A model generated the notes under the pieces. The model ran no database searches. It was not told the origin of the DNA and worked only from the letters and a program-made list of their open reading frames with translations. Shown here in pieces: positions 9,544 to 19,954 of a stretch of DNA of 64,000 nucleotides. The DNA comes from an uncultured Flavobacteriales bacterium (lineage in GTDB: Bacteria > Bacteroidota > Bacteroidia > Flavobacteriales_G > Salibacteraceae): assembly GCA_913020435.1 (NCBI GenBank), contig CAJVZZ010000009.1, positions 50,856 to 114,855 of the forward strand, in the 5' to 3' direction. The stretch's first letter is position 1, and each line of letters begins with the position of its first letter. Both the position numbers and the translations under genes were made by a program.

Positions 9544-11187
9544 TTACTTGTTTTGAATTTTTTCAAAGAAAGCGAATCCATTCTTCTTATACAATAACTT
9601 AAAGTGAGTATTTTTTTCTTGAAACTTTGACGATTCTGTGTTCTTCAAAACGCAATAAACAGGCTTATCGGTTTCACCATCAATCAACCAATTCACATTT
9701 GAATGCTTTGGGTTTTTTTGTTTTTGTTTTTTTGTATAAAATAAGTGTGCGTAGCTTTTATAGTGCACAGGAGTTACGTAACAATTTTCATTTGCTTTTG
9801 ATGCGTAGAATTCAATCGCGGCGCGTTGAGTATAAGCCTCAATTTTTGGAACAAATGCAGTAAGAATAATCAAGAAGGACACTAACATTGATGCCATAAG
9901 ATATAGATGACGGCTAAAACTTTTAATGATAAAGTAGAGAGCGAGCCCGCCTGCAAAAATTAACGGTAGTACATAATCTATTATACTCCAAGAGTTTTCG
10001 GCATTAAAATTAGCTTTTGCAAAATCATCATCAATCCATGTGGCTTCGCGCAGTATTTCTATGTGATTTCCAAGATAGGGAAGTGCAAAAAACACAATTA
10101 GAAGAAAGCTTCCAATCAAAGGAAGTGCAATTTTTTGAATTGCGTATTCCTTAGAATTTCTGTTGTATTGGCCGTTTAGATAGTTAGCAGCGAAAAAGCT
10201 CAAAGGAAAATAACACAAACTAGAGTAGTGAATAATTTTGGTATTTACTAAGGAAAACAGTAATAGAACCAGGCTAAAGAGTAAAAGCATTATTCGTTGA
10301 AAATCTTGTTGACTGTCCTTTTCTTGTTTAATAAAGAACCCTCCAAGCGCGAAAATGGACATTGGAAAACAACCGATCAAAAGCACAACAAAGTGATAAT
10401 AAAAAGGCCCACCATGACCAGCGTCTTGTGTTTGGAGTAATCTGATTTGATAAGTAATGAAATCTTCAATGATATGACCCCTTCCGCTAACCCATTCAAT
10501 AAAAAACCACAACCCGCCGATTATTATTAAACTGATGGTAAAACCTGAAAAATGCGAAAAACGAACGGGAACTTTAAATCGTTTCCATAGAAAAAAAACA
10601 CCAAACACCATCAAAATAACAAGCAATGCAACGGGGCCTTTTGTCATAATTCCTAAGCCGATTGATGCGCCGGAAATTACAGCCCAACGAAGGTGCTTTC
10701 CATTAGAATTGTAAATTGACTTCCATGTTGCATAGGTTCCGTAAAAAATGAAAAGATTGAACCAAGGATCGATAATTCCGCTTTTAAAGTAAAGCACAGG
10801 TAATAAGGAAGTACAGTAGGCGAATGCCCAGAGCCACCCGAATGAGTTGCTAAAGTTTTTTCGACCAATAGAATATAAGACCATCCCGGTTATTGCTCCC
10901 GCAATTGCGTTGGGCAATCGAGCGCTAAATTCATTGATTCCGAATAAATTCATACAAAGAGCTTGTAGCCAGAAAAAGAGCGGTGGTTTCTCCCAAAACG
11001 GCTCATAATTGATTTGAACCAAGGAATAATTACCGGTAACTATCATTTCTCGAGCAGCTTCAGCAAAGTTGATTTCGTCCCAGTCAAATAGATGACTTTG
11101 ACCATTGAATGATGCAAAAATCACGAGTCCAAGAAACCCAATTAAGGCGTTGCTCTGATTAGATGTCAATTGTAATAACCGATTCAT
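9544..11187 (-). CDS. Glycosyltransferase family 39 (ArnT-like) membrane protein
   Basis: LFDWDEINFAEAAREMI...NYEPFWEKPPLFFWLQAL motif and multiple TM segments. Confidence 0.85.
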   Translation of the reverse strand: MNRLLQLTSNQSNALIGFLGLVIFASFNGQSHLFDWDEINFAEAAREMIVTGNYSLVQINYEPFWEKPPLFFWLQALCMNLFGINEFSARLPNAIAGAITGMVLYSIGRKNFSNSFGWLWAFAYCTSLLPVLYFKSGIIDPWFNLFIFYGTYATWKSIYNSNGKHLRWAVISGASIGLGIMTKGPVALLVILMVFGVFFLWKRFKVPVRFSHFSGFTISLIIIGGLWFFIEWVSGRGHIIEDFITYQIRLLQTQDAGHGGPFYYHFVVLLIGCFPMSIFALGGFFIKQEKDSQQDFQRIMLLLFSLVLLLFSLVNTKIIHYSSLCYFPLSFFAANYLNGQYNRNSKEYAIQKIALPLIGSFLLIVFFALPYLGNHIEILREATWIDDDFAKANFNAENSWSIIDYVLPLIFAGGLALYFIIKSFSRHLYLMASMLVSFLIILTAFVPKIEAYTQRAAIEFYASKANENCYVTPVHYKSYAHLFYTKKQKQKNPKHSNVNWLIDGETDKPVYCVLKNTESSKFQEKNTHFKLLYKKNGFAFFEKIQNK

Positions 11188-11852
11188 CGATTTATCAAAC
11201 TTTTGTTAAACCAAGGCTTATTTTTTTTGCTTAAAAACGCGAAGATCAGGAGCGCCCATAACGTTCCCATTAGGGACCCGAAGTATATGTCAATAAAAAA
11301 ATGTTGTGATAAATACACTCTAGAATAGCCAGCAGCGAATGCTAGTAGAGTAAATAAAACCGTCCATTTAGGTTTTTTGATCAATAACAATAATGACACA
11401 TATAGAGCAAAGGCAGTTGTAGTGTGGCCGGATGGAAAACTATTGTGAATATTCAATTCCATTCCTTCAATAGTTTGAATACTATTTTCACTGAAATGTT
11501 TAAAGAACCATGATGGACGATCATAAGAGTCAAACACAAAGTTTTTAAGCAGTTGAGTGGCGCCTCCAGCAAGTATTGCGGTTAATCCGATTTGAAGGGC
11601 TGATTTATAATTCACAAAGAGGACAAAGAGTATGATTGCTACTGCAAATAAACCATCGCCAATATGAGTTATGTATTTAAAAAAGGAGTGCAGCGAGTCG
11701 TAAAAGAATTGATTGAGAATTAGATGAGAGTTTTCTCTACTGGTTACAAAAAGAAATATTCCACCTAAAACCAGAAAGAGGAGATAGGTGATGTAAAATG
11801 GTAAATAGGATTTATGACTTAAAGCGTAATTCACGATAAGGCGAAAATACAT
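11184..11852 (-). CDS. PAP2 superfamily phosphatase
   Basis: SFPSGHTTTAFALY and YSRVYLSQHFFIDIYFGSLMG motifs. Confidence 0.88.
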   Translation of the reverse strand: MYFRLIVNYALSHKSYLPFYITYLLFLVLGGIFLFVTSRENSHLILNQFFYDSLHSFFKYITHIGDGLFAVAIILFVLFVNYKSALQIGLTAILAGGATQLLKNFVFDSYDRPSWFFKHFSENSIQTIEGMELNIHNSFPSGHTTTAFALYVSLLLLIKKPKWTVLFTLLAFAAGYSRVYLSQHFFIDIYFGSLMGTLWALLIFAFLSKKNKPWFNKSLINR

Positions 11853-11903
11853 TAATTGCTCTTTTTATATCAATTATCAATGGATAAGGCGCTATGAAAA
11901 ATA

Positions 11904-11911
11904 TATATTTG
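11904..11911 (+). promoter_or_regulatory. Putative Bacteroidetes -7 element upstream of tRNA-Met
   Basis: TATATTTG matches TAnnTTTG; about 70 nt upstream of the tRNA. Confidence 0.4.
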
Positions 11912-11981
11912 CAGCCCGAAAATAGGGCGAAGAAGCTTCTCCAAAACTTAATTGTAAGGTACAGGCAACTTTACCACTTAT

Positions 11982-12055
11982 GGCGAGGTAGCTCAGTTGG
12001 TTAGAGCGTCGGATTCATAACCCGGAGGTCGAGAGTTCAAATCTCTCTCTCGCTA
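11982..12055 (+). tRNA. tRNA-Met (anticodon CAT)
   Basis: Cloverleaf read by eye: acceptor GGCGAGG/TCTCGCT, D-arm GCTCAGTTGGTTAGAGC, anticodon loop TTCATAA, T-arm GAGAGTTCAAATCTCTC. CAT could also be a precursor of tRNA-Ile2. Confidence 0.93.
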
Positions 12056-12056
12056 C

Positions 12057-12094
12057 AAAAAATGGTCACTCAAAGAATTGAGTGGCCATTTTTA
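12057..12094. terminator. Terminator after tRNA-Met
   Basis: aaaaaatggtcactcaa-agaa-ttgagtggccattttta inverted repeat. Confidence 0.75.
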
Positions 12095-13396
12095 TTTCTC
12101 CATGAGCTTGTCCACCCTAAGAAAAACATCCCAATACATCTCTTTGGTCATTTCTGCCCAGTGAATTTCATAGTACCGATATTGAAAGGTTTGAACTTGA
12201 CAAACAACAATTAATACGACGATGAAAGATCTAATCGCAATTTTCGCGACTTTTTCTTTTATGTATTGAAGGCTTATTGCTAATAATAGGGCAAATACAG
12301 GTAAATATTCAACAAAGACGCGGGTTGAGAAACTGCCACCATAATACCAGCACCACCAAGAAGACAATACGTAGGTAACCACGATTAGAAATGCAACCAG
12401 AGAATAAAATTGAAACCTTGATTTCTTATAAAGCGGAATAAGTCCAAAAAGAGCTAAAAAACACATAGGTGTGTATACAAAGAGGCCTTTTTTGTAGCTG
12501 AATAGAAAGTCGAAAATTTGCGGATTTAGAAAGTTAAATCCCTCACCATCATAAGAATATATGAAAAATGACCCTGTTTGGATTTTGTAAATGAAAAGCT
12601 GAATTGAAACAATTGCACAACAAACAATTGCAGAAATAATCAAAGCTAAAAAGTGCTTTTTCAGAGCTAAGAATCCTCTTTTAAGGCTGGAATAGCTTCC
12701 AGCTAAAAAAGGAATAAGACCAATAATTAAACCGTTAACCGGTCGAATTAAAATAATTATACCAAGGAAAATGGAGGCTAGTATAATATCCCGCGAAGCT
12801 GTTTTTTCGAAATATCGTTTTATAAAAAAGACAAATCCAGCAACAAAAGCGAAAGAATAGACGTGCGACATGCCCAACTCACCAACAGTATAATAAAAGA
12901 GATTGGAACCAAATAATAGTGCGATTAACGTTATTGATTTATTGGTTTCATTAATCCGATAGAAGGAAAGTAGGCGCGCTAAAAAGAACAAACCCAAAGC
13001 ACAATAGAAGACAGCTCCTATGGTTTGGAATATTGCATAGAGGTAGGAGTAACCGTCTAAATCGTACCCTAATAGTATACTTAGCCAGTGAGCAACTAGG
13101 TAAAAAGGAACGAGCACAAATGCAGTTCCACAGTAATATTTGTTAATGTAAAACCCGTCATGCTCTTTTCTATAATCGTAGATATCACTTGCGTTTTTGT
13201 ACTTGACACGCTCTATTTCATCGAAAAAACCAAAATTTAAATCTTGATATACAACAGTAGCTGGTAAGTAAGCATAATAACCCTTTGCATCAGACTCCAA
13301 AAAGTCTTTCCAGCTTACCGAATACCAATTAACGTTTGAAGTTATGATTAATAGGAGCGCAACAGAAAAAATCAACGTGACATTCGAAGCCTTCAT
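12092..13396 (-). CDS. Multi-pass membrane protein, possible glycosyltransferase of GT-C type
   Basis: About 10 hydrophobic segments; SSWWCWYYGGSFSTRVFVEYLP motif recurrent in Bacteroidetes membrane proteins. Confidence 0.6.
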   Translation of the reverse strand: MKASNVTLIFSVALLLIITSNVNWYSVSWKDFLESDAKGYYAYLPATVVYQDLNFGFFDEIERVKYKNASDIYDYRKEHDGFYINKYYCGTAFVLVPFYLVAHWLSILLGYDLDGYSYLYAIFQTIGAVFYCALGLFFLARLLSFYRINETNKSITLIALLFGSNLFYYTVGELGMSHVYSFAFVAGFVFFIKRYFEKTASRDIILASIFLGIIILIRPVNGLIIGLIPFLAGSYSSLKRGFLALKKHFLALIISAIVCCAIVSIQLFIYKIQTGSFFIYSYDGEGFNFLNPQIFDFLFSYKKGLFVYTPMCFLALFGLIPLYKKSRFQFYSLVAFLIVVTYVLSSWWCWYYGGSFSTRVFVEYLPVFALLLAISLQYIKEKVAKIAIRSFIVVLIVVCQVQTFQYRYYEIHWAEMTKEMYWDVFLRVDKLMEK

Positions 13397-13411
13397 GTTG
13401 CAAGTCTACAA

Positions 13412-14143
13412 CTAAAGACTCATCATTTCTTTAAGCCGTGATGCTTGCCTTCTTGAGATCTCTATTTTATCTCCGGTTTTAAGTTCAACTTGCATTCCCC
13501 CATTAAACCAAGGATCAATTTTCTGAATCCACTTTAGGTTAATTATAAACTTTCGATTAGCCCTGAAAAACTCTTTATCGCTCAGTCGTTTGTCCAAGTT
13601 ATTTAGAGATTTCAGTATTAATGGCTTGTTTCCGTTAAAATAGACTTTGACATAGTTTCCTATGCTTTCAAACTTTTCCACATCGCGCAAATGCACAAAC
13701 CAACAACGCTCCCCGTCTTTTAAAAACACTTGATCATCGCCCGTAAGCTCTTTTGAATTGGGATTTTCAAGCTGTTTCTTTTCTTCGGAAATTAATTCTA
13801 TTGCTTTATTGACCGCATTGGTGAAACGCTCTTCTTCTACAGGCTTTAGAATGTAATCCATAGCATTTACCTCAAATGCTTGAATTGCAAATTCATCGTA
13901 AGCAGTAACGAATATTACGTGAGGAACCCGTTCTAATTCTTCCAGCAGCTCAAAACCATTTTTACCTGGCATTTGAATATCAAGAAACAACAGGTCGGGT
14001 TGTAAATCTTCTATTCCTTGTCTTGCTTCTTCCGGATTTCCATAATCTGCAATTACCTCTAAGTTTGAATGCTGCTCAATTAAAGAAAGCAGTTCTTTTC
14101 TTCCCAGTCTCTCATCATCAACTACAATGGTTTTAATTTTCAT
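13412..14143 (-). CDS. LytTR-family response regulator
   Basis: Receiver domain (VDDERLGRKEL, LFLDIQMPGKNGFE, VTAYDEFAIQAFEVNAMDYILKP) plus LytTR DNA-binding domain; start placed at internal MKIKTIVVDDE. Confidence 0.92.
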   Translation of the reverse strand: MKIKTIVVDDERLGRKELLSLIEQHSNLEVIADYGNPEEARQGIEDLQPDLLFLDIQMPGKNGFELLEELERVPHVIFVTAYDEFAIQAFEVNAMDYILKPVEEERFTNAVNKAIELISEEKKQLENPNSKELTGDDQVFLKDGERCWFVHLRDVEKFESIGNYVKVYFNGNKPLILKSLNNLDKRLSDKEFFRANRKFIINLKWIQKIDPWFNGGMQVELKTGDKIEISRRQASRLKEMMSL

Positions 14144-15185
14144 TTCCGTCAATATTTTGAGGTAGCTTGACAATGCAAATGACCTCAGTTTTGTTTTTAT
14201 TTTTTATTTCGAATGAAGCTTTTCCTGAAAATAAGAGCCTTAGTCGTTCCTTTGTGTTTTCAATGCCAAAGCCGGTCTCCGTTTTTTTATTTGCGTCGTA
14301 CTGCCCGCTATTGGTAATGGAAATAATTAAATAGTCTTTTTCCAACTCAGCAACTATAGCCAAATTCCCTCCTTTTGGTAAATGCGCAATACCGTGTTTT
14401 ATTCCGTTTTCTACCAGTGTTTGAATCATAAGCGGAGGTATCATAATGTGCTTGCTATTTGGAGAAATATCAAAGGAAACACTCAACCTTTCTTCGTAAC
14501 GATAGCCTTCGATTGCTAAATAATCGTGAACCAATTTTAGTTCTTCCGAAAAGTGGATGAGTCGCTGTTTTCCCATAAGCATATTACTCCGAAGAATATT
14601 AGATAGTTGAGTAATTGCTTTCTTAGCAATCTTTGGGTTTTCTTCTACCAAAGCCCGAATGCTATTCATGGAATTAAAAATGAAATGCGGGTTGAGTTGA
14701 GATTTTAGCTTGTTCAGCTCTATTTCATTTCGAGCGGCCTCCCACCTTAAGTTTTTTATTTCTTCGGCTTTGTAATTTTTAAAGAAATGGTAAAAGAAAT
14801 AAATAAGAGACCACAGCGTAAAAAGGATCATCCAGCCGGCCAATTCTTGAAATACAACTGCTGTGTTTAATATCTTTTTTCCTGCAAATATGAAGTAAGT
14901 CAAACCAGAATACGCAAGCTGAAATAACACGGCCATTGCTAGCGAGCCAATTATAAACCGCGGAATCATACGAGGAATGTTGAGTTTTAACCAGTCGTTT
15001 CTGATGATAATTTCTCTGTACAAATGACTAATACCCATTCCAAGTAGAAAGGCAGAAACAAGAGTTAAGATAAGAGCAGCAGAAAGCGATACGCCACTAA
15101 GTTGGTTAAGGAAATAAGCTATTAGAATATAGCTTCCCCAACCTATGGATTGGCAAATAATGTATAACCGTTTTTTTGTGCTCAC
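14133..15185 (-). CDS. LytS/YehU-like sensor histidine kinase
   Basis: LKSQLNPHFIFNSMNSIRALV His_kinase domain motif; C-terminal ATPase. Confidence 0.9.
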   Translation of the reverse strand: MSTKKRLYIICQSIGWGSYILIAYFLNQLSGVSLSAALILTLVSAFLLGMGISHLYREIIIRNDWLKLNIPRMIPRFIIGSLAMAVLFQLAYSGLTYFIFAGKKILNTAVVFQELAGWMILFTLWSLIYFFYHFFKNYKAEEIKNLRWEAARNEIELNKLKSQLNPHFIFNSMNSIRALVEENPKIAKKAITQLSNILRSNMLMGKQRLIHFSEELKLVHDYLAIEGYRYEERLSVSFDISPNSKHIMIPPLMIQTLVENGIKHGIAHLPKGGNLAIVAELEKDYLIISITNSGQYDANKKTETGFGIENTKERLRLLFSGKASFEIKNKNKTEVICIVKLPQNIDGNEN

Positions 15186-15293
15186 TTATCAAATGTAAAT
15201 CATCGCTATTGCAATTAATAGTAGACAATACATAAGTGGAGCAATATTGCTATAACCCCTAATTTATTAGGGACAATGGATAAACAGAGCTTA

Positions 15294-15719
15294 CTAAACA
15301 GTAGCAATACATTTTAGTTCAATGGCAATAGGTGTAGGAAGAGCATTAATTGCAACAGTAGTTCTGCAAGGTTGGTTTTCTTGGAAATATTCAGCGTAAA
15401 TTTTATTGAAGGTCTTGAAATCACGCTTCATATCGACTAAAAAAACGGTCACGTCTACAAGATTCTCCCAACTAGATCCTGAAGAGTCCAAAACCGCCTT
15501 AACATTTGCGAAAACGCTGTGAACTTGAGCTTCAAAATCAAACTCTTCAAAGTTTCCATTATGATCTAGCTTTAACCCAGGAACAGCACTGTCATTTTCA
15601 TTGGATTTTGCAACTCTTGGCCCTACACCGGACAGAAATAATAAATTGCCCACTTTACGAGCATGAGGATATGCGCCAACCGCCTTTGGGGCTTTGTCTG
15701 AATTTATTTTCCCTTCCAT
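15294..15719 (-). CDS. RidA family protein
   Basis: SDKAPKAVGAYPHARKVGNLLFLSGVGP...NQPCRTTVAINALPTPIAIELKCIA. Confidence 0.88.
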   Translation of the reverse strand: MEGKINSDKAPKAVGAYPHARKVGNLLFLSGVGPRVAKSNENDSAVPGLKLDHNGNFEEFDFEAQVHSVFANVKAVLDSSGSSWENLVDVTVFLVDMKRDFKTFNKIYAEYFQENQPCRTTVAINALPTPIAIELKCIATV

Positions 15720-15796
15720 AATTTATCTTTTTACAAATATAATTTTCAAGAATGATTCTATAGCATTGTGTGTATTTTTACACCAAATAGAATTGA

Positions 15797-17518
15797 ATGA
15801 AAGTTAAGATTTTAGGCTTACTACTTGCTCCGATAGCTTTACTGGCTCAAGTAAACAAGCCAGATACACCTAGTTTTATCAAACAAATTGAGGTTGTACA
15901 GCAAAACGTAATAGAACTAGAGGCCCCAGAAACGGAGGATCTTTTGAATATGCAGGTTTCTGCAAAAATGAATCGGACATTGGTTCCAATGGGGAAAATT
16001 GTCGCTGTTTCTATAAATGAATCGTTAGGTAAGGCCGAACTTATTAATGAAAACCTAGAACAAAAATCTATTGAGATAAAAACCAATGGAGTAAAAGGGC
16101 TTACTGCGTATTTGACGGAGGTTTTTTTGCCAATTGGGGCAAAGTTATATGTCAGCAATGCCAATGGAAGCCAAATCCAAGGACCGTTCACATTTGATGA
16201 CGTACGAAATGAAAAGCTTACTCCTTATATGATTGAAGGTGACTTTATAAGAATAACTACTGTTTATGATAAAAACATATCAATAAAGCCGCGGTTTTCA
16301 ATAAATGAATTGGGATTCAACTTCGGAGACCTAACCAATCCAGAGAACCAACCCCGTATTACAGATTCTGAAAATGAATTTGGATCGAGAGATTTTGATG
16401 ATTCAGAAAGCTGCGAGGTAAACGTGAATTGTGATGAAGGAGATGACTGGAGAAAACAACAAAGAGCAGTTGTAAGAATAAAAATGCGTATTCAAAATTT
16501 TGAAGGTTGGTGTACTGGAACTATAATGAATAATACACAACAAGACTGCACGCCTTATGTGCTTACTGCAGATCATTGCAGGGCAGTTGAGGGACAAGAA
16601 GCTAGCGTAGAAAACTATGACGATTGGCAATTCTACTTTAATTACGAAGGAACCGATTGTCGAAATCCAAGAGAACGAGATGTTTCTATTGGTGAAATAA
16701 CTGGCTGTAAAAGAATTGCAAATACAAGAAGAAAAGGTTCTGGTGGAGCTGATGCGCTATTGCTAAAGCTATCAAAGGATATTGATAGCTTTTATGCACC
16801 ATATTTTGCAGGATGGCAAAATTATGATGAGACAAGTCCCAGTGGCGTTATGATCCATCATCCTGCAGGAGACATTAAAAAGGTTTCGACTTACAAAATC
16901 GCTATAATTGAATCGGAATGGGATGCGAACTTTGGCGAAGACACGCACTGGCAGGTATACTGGTCTTCAACAGACAATGGTTATGGGGTATCAGAGCCAG
17001 GGTCTAGTGGTTCTTCATTATGGAATAATAAAGGTTTAGTTATTGGCCAATTAACAGGCGGAGCATCTGCTTGTAAAGAAGATACCGATAAGGGCGTTAG
17101 CCCAAGTTTTCCCGATTATTTCGGGAAATTTAGCTTGGCTTTTGGATATGTCGGTTCTGATTCAGCAACAACATTATTTTCTCATTTAGATGGAAGTAAC
17201 CATGCAAAAAGTATTGAAGGAATAGATTGGCCTTGCAGTGAAACAGCGCTGAGTATGGAAGGTGTTCAGCACAGTTTAGAAGATAGAATTTCAGTTTTCC
17301 CTAACCCATCAAATAGCACAGTTAATTTAAATCTAGGAACTCTAAAGGCAAAGCAAATACTGGTGCTTAATAGCCAGGGAGTAGAAGTATTAAAGCTTGA
17401 AGGTGAAACTGCTTCTGGACTTACTTTCAATGTTTCGGAATGGTCAGAAGGTTTTTATTTGGTACAAATTGTAACTGATGAGAATAGGTTGTTGAACAAA
17501 AAATTGATTGTAGAATGA
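15797..17518 (+). CDS. Trypsin-like (lysyl endopeptidase-like) serine protease with T9SS sorting domain
   Basis: WCTGTIMNN...YVLTADHC, GGADALLLKL, EPGSSGSSLWN; C-terminal FPNPSNSTVNLNL...GFYLVQIVTDENRLLNKKLIVE. Confidence 0.85.
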   Translation: MKVKILGLLLAPIALLAQVNKPDTPSFIKQIEVVQQNVIELEAPETEDLLNMQVSAKMNRTLVPMGKIVAVSINESLGKAELINENLEQKSIEIKTNGVKGLTAYLTEVFLPIGAKLYVSNANGSQIQGPFTFDDVRNEKLTPYMIEGDFIRITTVYDKNISIKPRFSINELGFNFGDLTNPENQPRITDSENEFGSRDFDDSESCEVNVNCDEGDDWRKQQRAVVRIKMRIQNFEGWCTGTIMNNTQQDCTPYVLTADHCRAVEGQEASVENYDDWQFYFNYEGTDCRNPRERDVSIGEITGCKRIANTRRKGSGGADALLLKLSKDIDSFYAPYFAGWQNYDETSPSGVMIHHPAGDIKKVSTYKIAIIESEWDANFGEDTHWQVYWSSTDNGYGVSEPGSSGSSLWNNKGLVIGQLTGGASACKEDTDKGVSPSFPDYFGKFSLAFGYVGSDSATTLFSHLDGSNHAKSIEGIDWPCSETALSMEGVQHSLEDRISVFPNPSNSTVNLNLGTLKAKQILVLNSQGVEVLKLEGETASGLTFNVSEWSEGFYLVQIVTDENRLLNKKLIVE

Positions 17519-17949
17519 GAATATTAAGTTATTTATTGATTTTAGGGTTGGTAGTTTCACTATCTAGTTGCAAGGTTCGCTCAACACCATCAGTTGCAGA
17601 GATTACCTGTAAAGAGTTAGTGGTTGCGACGCCTGACGTTTTCACGCCTTTAGCTGAAAATGTTTCTGTGACTAAAATTTTTATGGAAAACGAGTGTCTG
17701 TCGGTACGTGTTAAATTTAAAGGTTGTGAGCAATCAGGCTTTGATTTGATGTACAACGGAAAAGCTAAAAAAAGCAGTCCCCCTCAAGTCAATTTAATGC
17801 TAAAATCGTTGGATATAAATTGTGAAAGCAGCGAAGAAACAGAAAGAGACTTTAAATTTGACATTAAAAAACTGCAGGGAATCGGTGGAAGCGGAAAGGT
17901 TGTAATTAGCGTTCAGGGTTTCTCTGAATCGCTGGTATACCAATACTAA
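17515..17949 (+). CDS. Hypothetical lipoprotein
   Basis: Signal peptide with lipobox VVSLSSC; 4-bp ATGA overlap with protease gene. Confidence 0.65.
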   Translation: MRILSYLLILGLVVSLSSCKVRSTPSVAEITCKELVVATPDVFTPLAENVSVTKIFMENECLSVRVKFKGCEQSGFDLMYNGKAKKSSPPQVNLMLKSLDINCESSEETERDFKFDIKKLQGIGGSGKVVISVQGFSESLVYQY

Positions 17950-18239
17950 CCTTTCTTAATAACCTTAGGAACCTTAAAGTAAAAACTATCTTTTTGAGGG
18001 GCATTTTTCAGGGCCTCTTCTTTTGAAATGGTAACTTTACTTTCATCAGAACGAGTTTTACCTTTTTCATCGGTCATGTAAATCAATGGCTCAACACCAT
18101 CTGTAGGAACAGACTGCAGTTTTTCGACAAAATCTAACATTCGATTTAGGTCGTTTTTAATAGCCTCTTTTTCGTCACCCTCAAACTCAAGTTTAGAAAG
18201 ACCTGAAAGTTTATCTACTAGTTTGTTATCTATTTTCAT
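17946..18239 (-). CDS. gatC: Asp-tRNA(Asn)/Glu-tRNA(Gln) amidotransferase subunit C
   Basis: Size 97 aa; LDFVEKLQSVPTDGVEPLIYMTDEKGKTRSDE motif. Confidence 0.9.
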   Translation of the reverse strand: MKIDNKLVDKLSGLSKLEFEGDEKEAIKNDLNRMLDFVEKLQSVPTDGVEPLIYMTDEKGKTRSDESKVTISKEEALKNAPQKDSFYFKVPKVIKKG

Positions 18240-19018
18240 CGTTTCGGAATTGCATTCTGAATTATATTAAATACTCGGTCGCGCAAATCTACTATATCCT
18301 TTTCGGTCATTCCCTTTGTTTCGATAGCAGGATGAACGATTGCGTGAGCCAAACCAGGAGAAGCAGGAGCCTTTAGAAAGCCTCCGTTTTCCAATCGTTT
18401 GTAGTTTTGAGTAAAGGTTACCGGAACAATAGGCACTTGCTCTTCTATCGCCAATTTAAAAGCGCCATTTTTAAAACGTCTCATATTAGGCACATCAACA
18501 GGTATTGTGCCCTCAGGAAACAATACCATACTGTTGCCTTTTTGTAACTCTTCTACCGATCTCAAATAGGCATTATGTCCACTTTTTCTACTTCTTCTGT
18601 CAACAGGAATATTCATTCCTTTGGTAAAGAAAATATTGAATAATGGCCAGTTCATAATTTCCGCTTTGCCAATTATGGTAAAATAATCAGGCACTAGGGG
18701 ATAAATTAAAATAATATCAAAGTAGCTGCTGTGGTTGCCCACCAGTACATAAGGAGGTTCTGGAAAGTTTTCCATGCCTTTTCTAATAAGGACAACTCCA
18801 GTTATTAAGGACAGGAACCACGACCATATTTTTTTGAGTTTGAAGGCTGTTTTATACCGTTTTTTCTTTCCAAAAAGGAAAAGAAACATAGGGTATACGA
18901 TAACCATAGAGATTAGGAACCAAATGAAAAAATAGATTTTCCAAAGGATAATAAACGGGCGCTTTATGATTTCTCCAATTGACATTGAAAGACAAAAGTA
19001 GCCTAAAAAAAGTGTCAA
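18236..19018 (-). CDS. plsC: 1-acyl-sn-glycerol-3-phosphate acyltransferase
   Basis: NHSSYFD and FPEGTIP motifs. Confidence 0.88.
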   Translation of the reverse strand: MTLFLGYFCLSMSIGEIIKRPFIILWKIYFFIWFLISMVIVYPMFLFLFGKKKRYKTAFKLKKIWSWFLSLITGVVLIRKGMENFPEPPYVLVGNHSSYFDIILIYPLVPDYFTIIGKAEIMNWPLFNIFFTKGMNIPVDRRSRKSGHNAYLRSVEELQKGNSMVLFPEGTIPVDVPNMRRFKNGAFKLAIEEQVPIVPVTFTQNYKRLENGGFLKAPASPGLAHAIVHPAIETKGMTEKDIVDLRDRVFNIIQNAIPKR

Positions 19019-19081
19019 TTCGGGTGATCCGGAGGCTACGGGATTGTATCGAGAATAACTTTTTTACGCCCATTCAGTAAA

Positions 19082-19954
19082 CTACTTCAATACAATTTTC
19101 TGGACGAGACTTTCATTGTTTTTTGTGGAAACCATAAGAAAATAAATTCCAGATGGTAGGTCGGTTGTGTTTATTACCAATGGAAAGAAGGGTTGTTTGT
19201 TTTCTAATACTGTAATTCCGTTGGCGTTAATCATTTTTAGTTGAGAAACTGACTCTAAATTTATTGCATCAATGGTTATGTCGTTATTTGCAGGGTTTGG
19301 AAAGGCCATAAGCACTTGGGTGGTATTATTGGACATCTCAGGAATAGAAACGCCGTATGAATCGCAAGCAATATCTTTGAATTGCTCTTCTACCAAATTC
19401 CCATTGAAACACCTTAATCCAGTGTGTTGATTCGCTGTCCGAATCCACCAATCGGGTAAAAATTGTGATGTAAAACCTATCCCTTCAATAAATTTACCTC
19501 CACGCATTAATGATTCACTGTTATGCAGGTATGTTTTATGCGCGATTCCGTTAACTATGGTATTAAAGACTTTCGTAATAACTGATTTGTAGTGCGATGA
19601 GTTGTTTCCTAAATCTTTATCGGGTATGTCTAAATACAACGTATCACCTACTTTTCCACCATAATAAAAGAGCTTAACAAACTCATTTTTATCCGTTCGA
19701 TATATGAATATTGTATCCTGCGCTTGCGCAACATAAGTAGGCTTATCATCGGAAGAACAAGGTAAAGCACAGATTTTTTTAGCATTAAACCCTAAAAACA
19801 AAGTATCCTTAACGCTTTCAAGGCGCGTAAAATGTCGAAATGGATGGCCATCGCCAATATTATAATGCCAAACCGAACCTACTGGCGCAAATTGGGAGCT
19901 ACTCAATAAACTTGAAAGCAATATTGAAACAACGATGAAAAGTCTAATAAACAT
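19082..19954 (-). CDS. T9SS type A sorting domain-containing protein
   Basis: Signal peptide; C-terminal AFPNPANNDITIDA...PSGIYFLMVSTKNNESLVQKIVLK. Confidence 0.8.
   Translation of the reverse strand: MFIRLFIVVSILLSSLLSSSQFAPVGSVWHYNIGDGHPFRHFTRLESVKDTLFLGFNAKKICALPCSSDDKPTYVAQAQDTIFIYRTDKNEFVKLFYYGGKVGDTLYLDIPDKDLGNNSSHYKSVITKVFNTIVNGIAHKTYLHNSESLMRGGKFIEGIGFTSQFLPDWWIRTANQHTGLRCFNGNLVEEQFKDIACDSYGVSIPEMSNNTTQVLMAFPNPANNDITIDAINLESVSQLKMINANGITVLENKQPFFPLVINTTDLPSGIYFLMVSTKNNESLVQKIVLK

Noticed and set aside
11982-12055. tRNA-Met as an integration site for a mobile element
   Set aside because: No integrase, no direct repeat of the tRNA 3' end found nearby, and flanking genes are ordinary.
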